From contig JAHBMJ010000180.1 in assembly GCA_018398765.1 (NCBI GenBank), positions 1 to 54,812 of the forward strand: a DNA stretch of 54,812 nucleotides, read 5' to 3'. Both the position numbers and the translations under genes were made by a program. This DNA is from Chromera velia (lineage: Eukaryota > Sar > Chromeraceae). Position 1 is the stretch's first letter. Every line of letters begins with the position of its first letter. A model generated the notes under the pieces. That model saw nothing but the letters and a program-made list of their open reading frames with translations. It was not told where the DNA came from and searched no databases. This document shows, piece by piece, positions 53,997-54,812 of this stretch.

Positions 53997-54812
53997 CTTC
54001 TTCTCCTTCGAAAGAGCCGGTCGGAACCTGGAGTCAGTCACTGCTCACTGACGAGAGGATCTTTCAGCGCGTCCGCAAAATCGTTGTGCTCCAGTCTGAC
54101 CGTCGTCAGGCAGGAAAGATAATCTCTGGAACGGTTTGATCACTGAATTTGACGTCTGATAAAAGGGTCAAAACTCATGGACCGACTCGTAGGCTCCCAT
54201 GACTCGCAGCACCCGAGATCGGTAAAGACAGACCCGAAGAGGTGTTCCAGAAGACAATTAGAACCATTGTGTTGGATGCGTGCGCGGCCCACTACTCCTT
54301 CAGGAGACCCAAACCAGCGCGGCCGACCCCCCTCCGAGGCGGCGCGCCCTCGCGTCCGCCGGGGTCAGGCCCGCCAGTGTGTAAGGTAACCCACGACCGC
54401 GAGCCAGGCGACTACACTATCCGTAACCTCGGTTTGAGCAACTTGCGCTATTTTTCTAGCCCGAACGGCGCAGAGTCAGCCGACGAAACCGGTACCGTTG
54501 GAAAGCCCTCCTCGAGAGGAAATCCGTGAAATACTTCAGATCTCGAGATTCTGCCTCGATCGCCCGGTTTGAAACCGAAAAGGATTTCGTGAACTCTCCG
54601 GGGCCACAGGCATGTCCCGCGAATCTGGCCGGAGGCCACGGCTTTCGAATTCACGACAAAACTTGTAGAACTCATTGCTTTCTACCACAGTTGGCCCACT
54701 CCTTCTCGTCAAAGGTGCCTGTAGACCCTTCCAACAGTTTTCCACACTGCTGCCTCTTCGTTCTGTTGTGCCTCGGAGCTCTGGAAGCGACCAGATCGTG
54801 CAGAACGTTCAG
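53997..54812 (+). other. Upstream of NSF; unassigned open frame
   Basis: On the plus strand a frame from about 54215 to 54529 reads GKDRPEEVFQKTIRTIVLDA, then CAAHYSFRRPKPARP, and ends VGKPSSRGNP before a stop. The minus strand at 54745-54450 is also partly open. Composition is GC-rich and unlike the NSF introns. I recognise no family. It may be part of a gene or repeat that continues past the window edge. Confidence 0.25.

Overview
The window is nuclear DNA of a protist alga. Genes are split by many GT-AG introns, the proteins carry long Ser/Glu/Pro-rich stretches, microsatellites are dense in the introns, and LINE-like and DNA-transposon relics lie between genes. One gene carries CxH...CxxC repeats that I associate with photosynthetic alveolates and other algae. 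A chromerid, most likely Chromera velia, is my best guess. This is inference, since the window holds no rRNA or organelle marker. Exon joins below were worked out by hand from reading frame, splice consensus and family similarity.

Layout. 1-1.8 kb: no convincing gene. 1.83-3.87 kb (+): a starch-binding-like (CBM20) protein with six zinc-binding repeats. 4.88-5.84 kb (-): a 75-residue, three-exon RIIa/ropporin-like docking protein. 7.2-12.5 kb: a nest of repeats, including a ~370-bp inverted repeat and an 863-bp hAT-type non-autonomous element with perfect 8-bp target duplications. 13.0-20.6 kb (-): a four-exon, ~2,097-residue protein of unknown function. 21.8-25.3 kb (+): an eight-exon ammonium transporter. 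27.4-28.2 kb: the tail of a LINE-like retroelement, with a second truncated copy inverted at 44.2-44.6 kb. 29.5-31.9 kb (-): an ER J-protein with two thioredoxin-like domains. 32.7-42.0 kb (+): a very large protein joining a ZNFX1/UPF1-type SF1 helicase and NFX1-type zinc fingers to a C-terminal PARP domain. 42.6-43.5 kb: a foldback (TIR) element. 44.9-54.0 kb (-): a 23-exon NSF gene. 54.0-54.8 kb: unassigned.

There is no operon logic. The genes act in separate processes: carbohydrate binding, flagellar docking, nitrogen uptake, ER folding, RNA/ADP-ribose biology and vesicle fusion. Two pairs are head-to-head and may share promoter regions: the unknown gene with the ammonium transporter (1.2 kb apart) and the J-protein with the helicase-PARP gene (0.8 kb apart).

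The most interesting item is the helicase-zinc finger-PARP gene. It has an intact H-Y-E PARP triad, but a glutamine replaces the Walker A lysine and the frame breaks twice. Next are the CBM20/zinc-repeat combination, the hAT insertion whose empty site is preserved in a nearby repeat copy, and several introns whose 5' splice site begins a tetranucleotide microsatellite.
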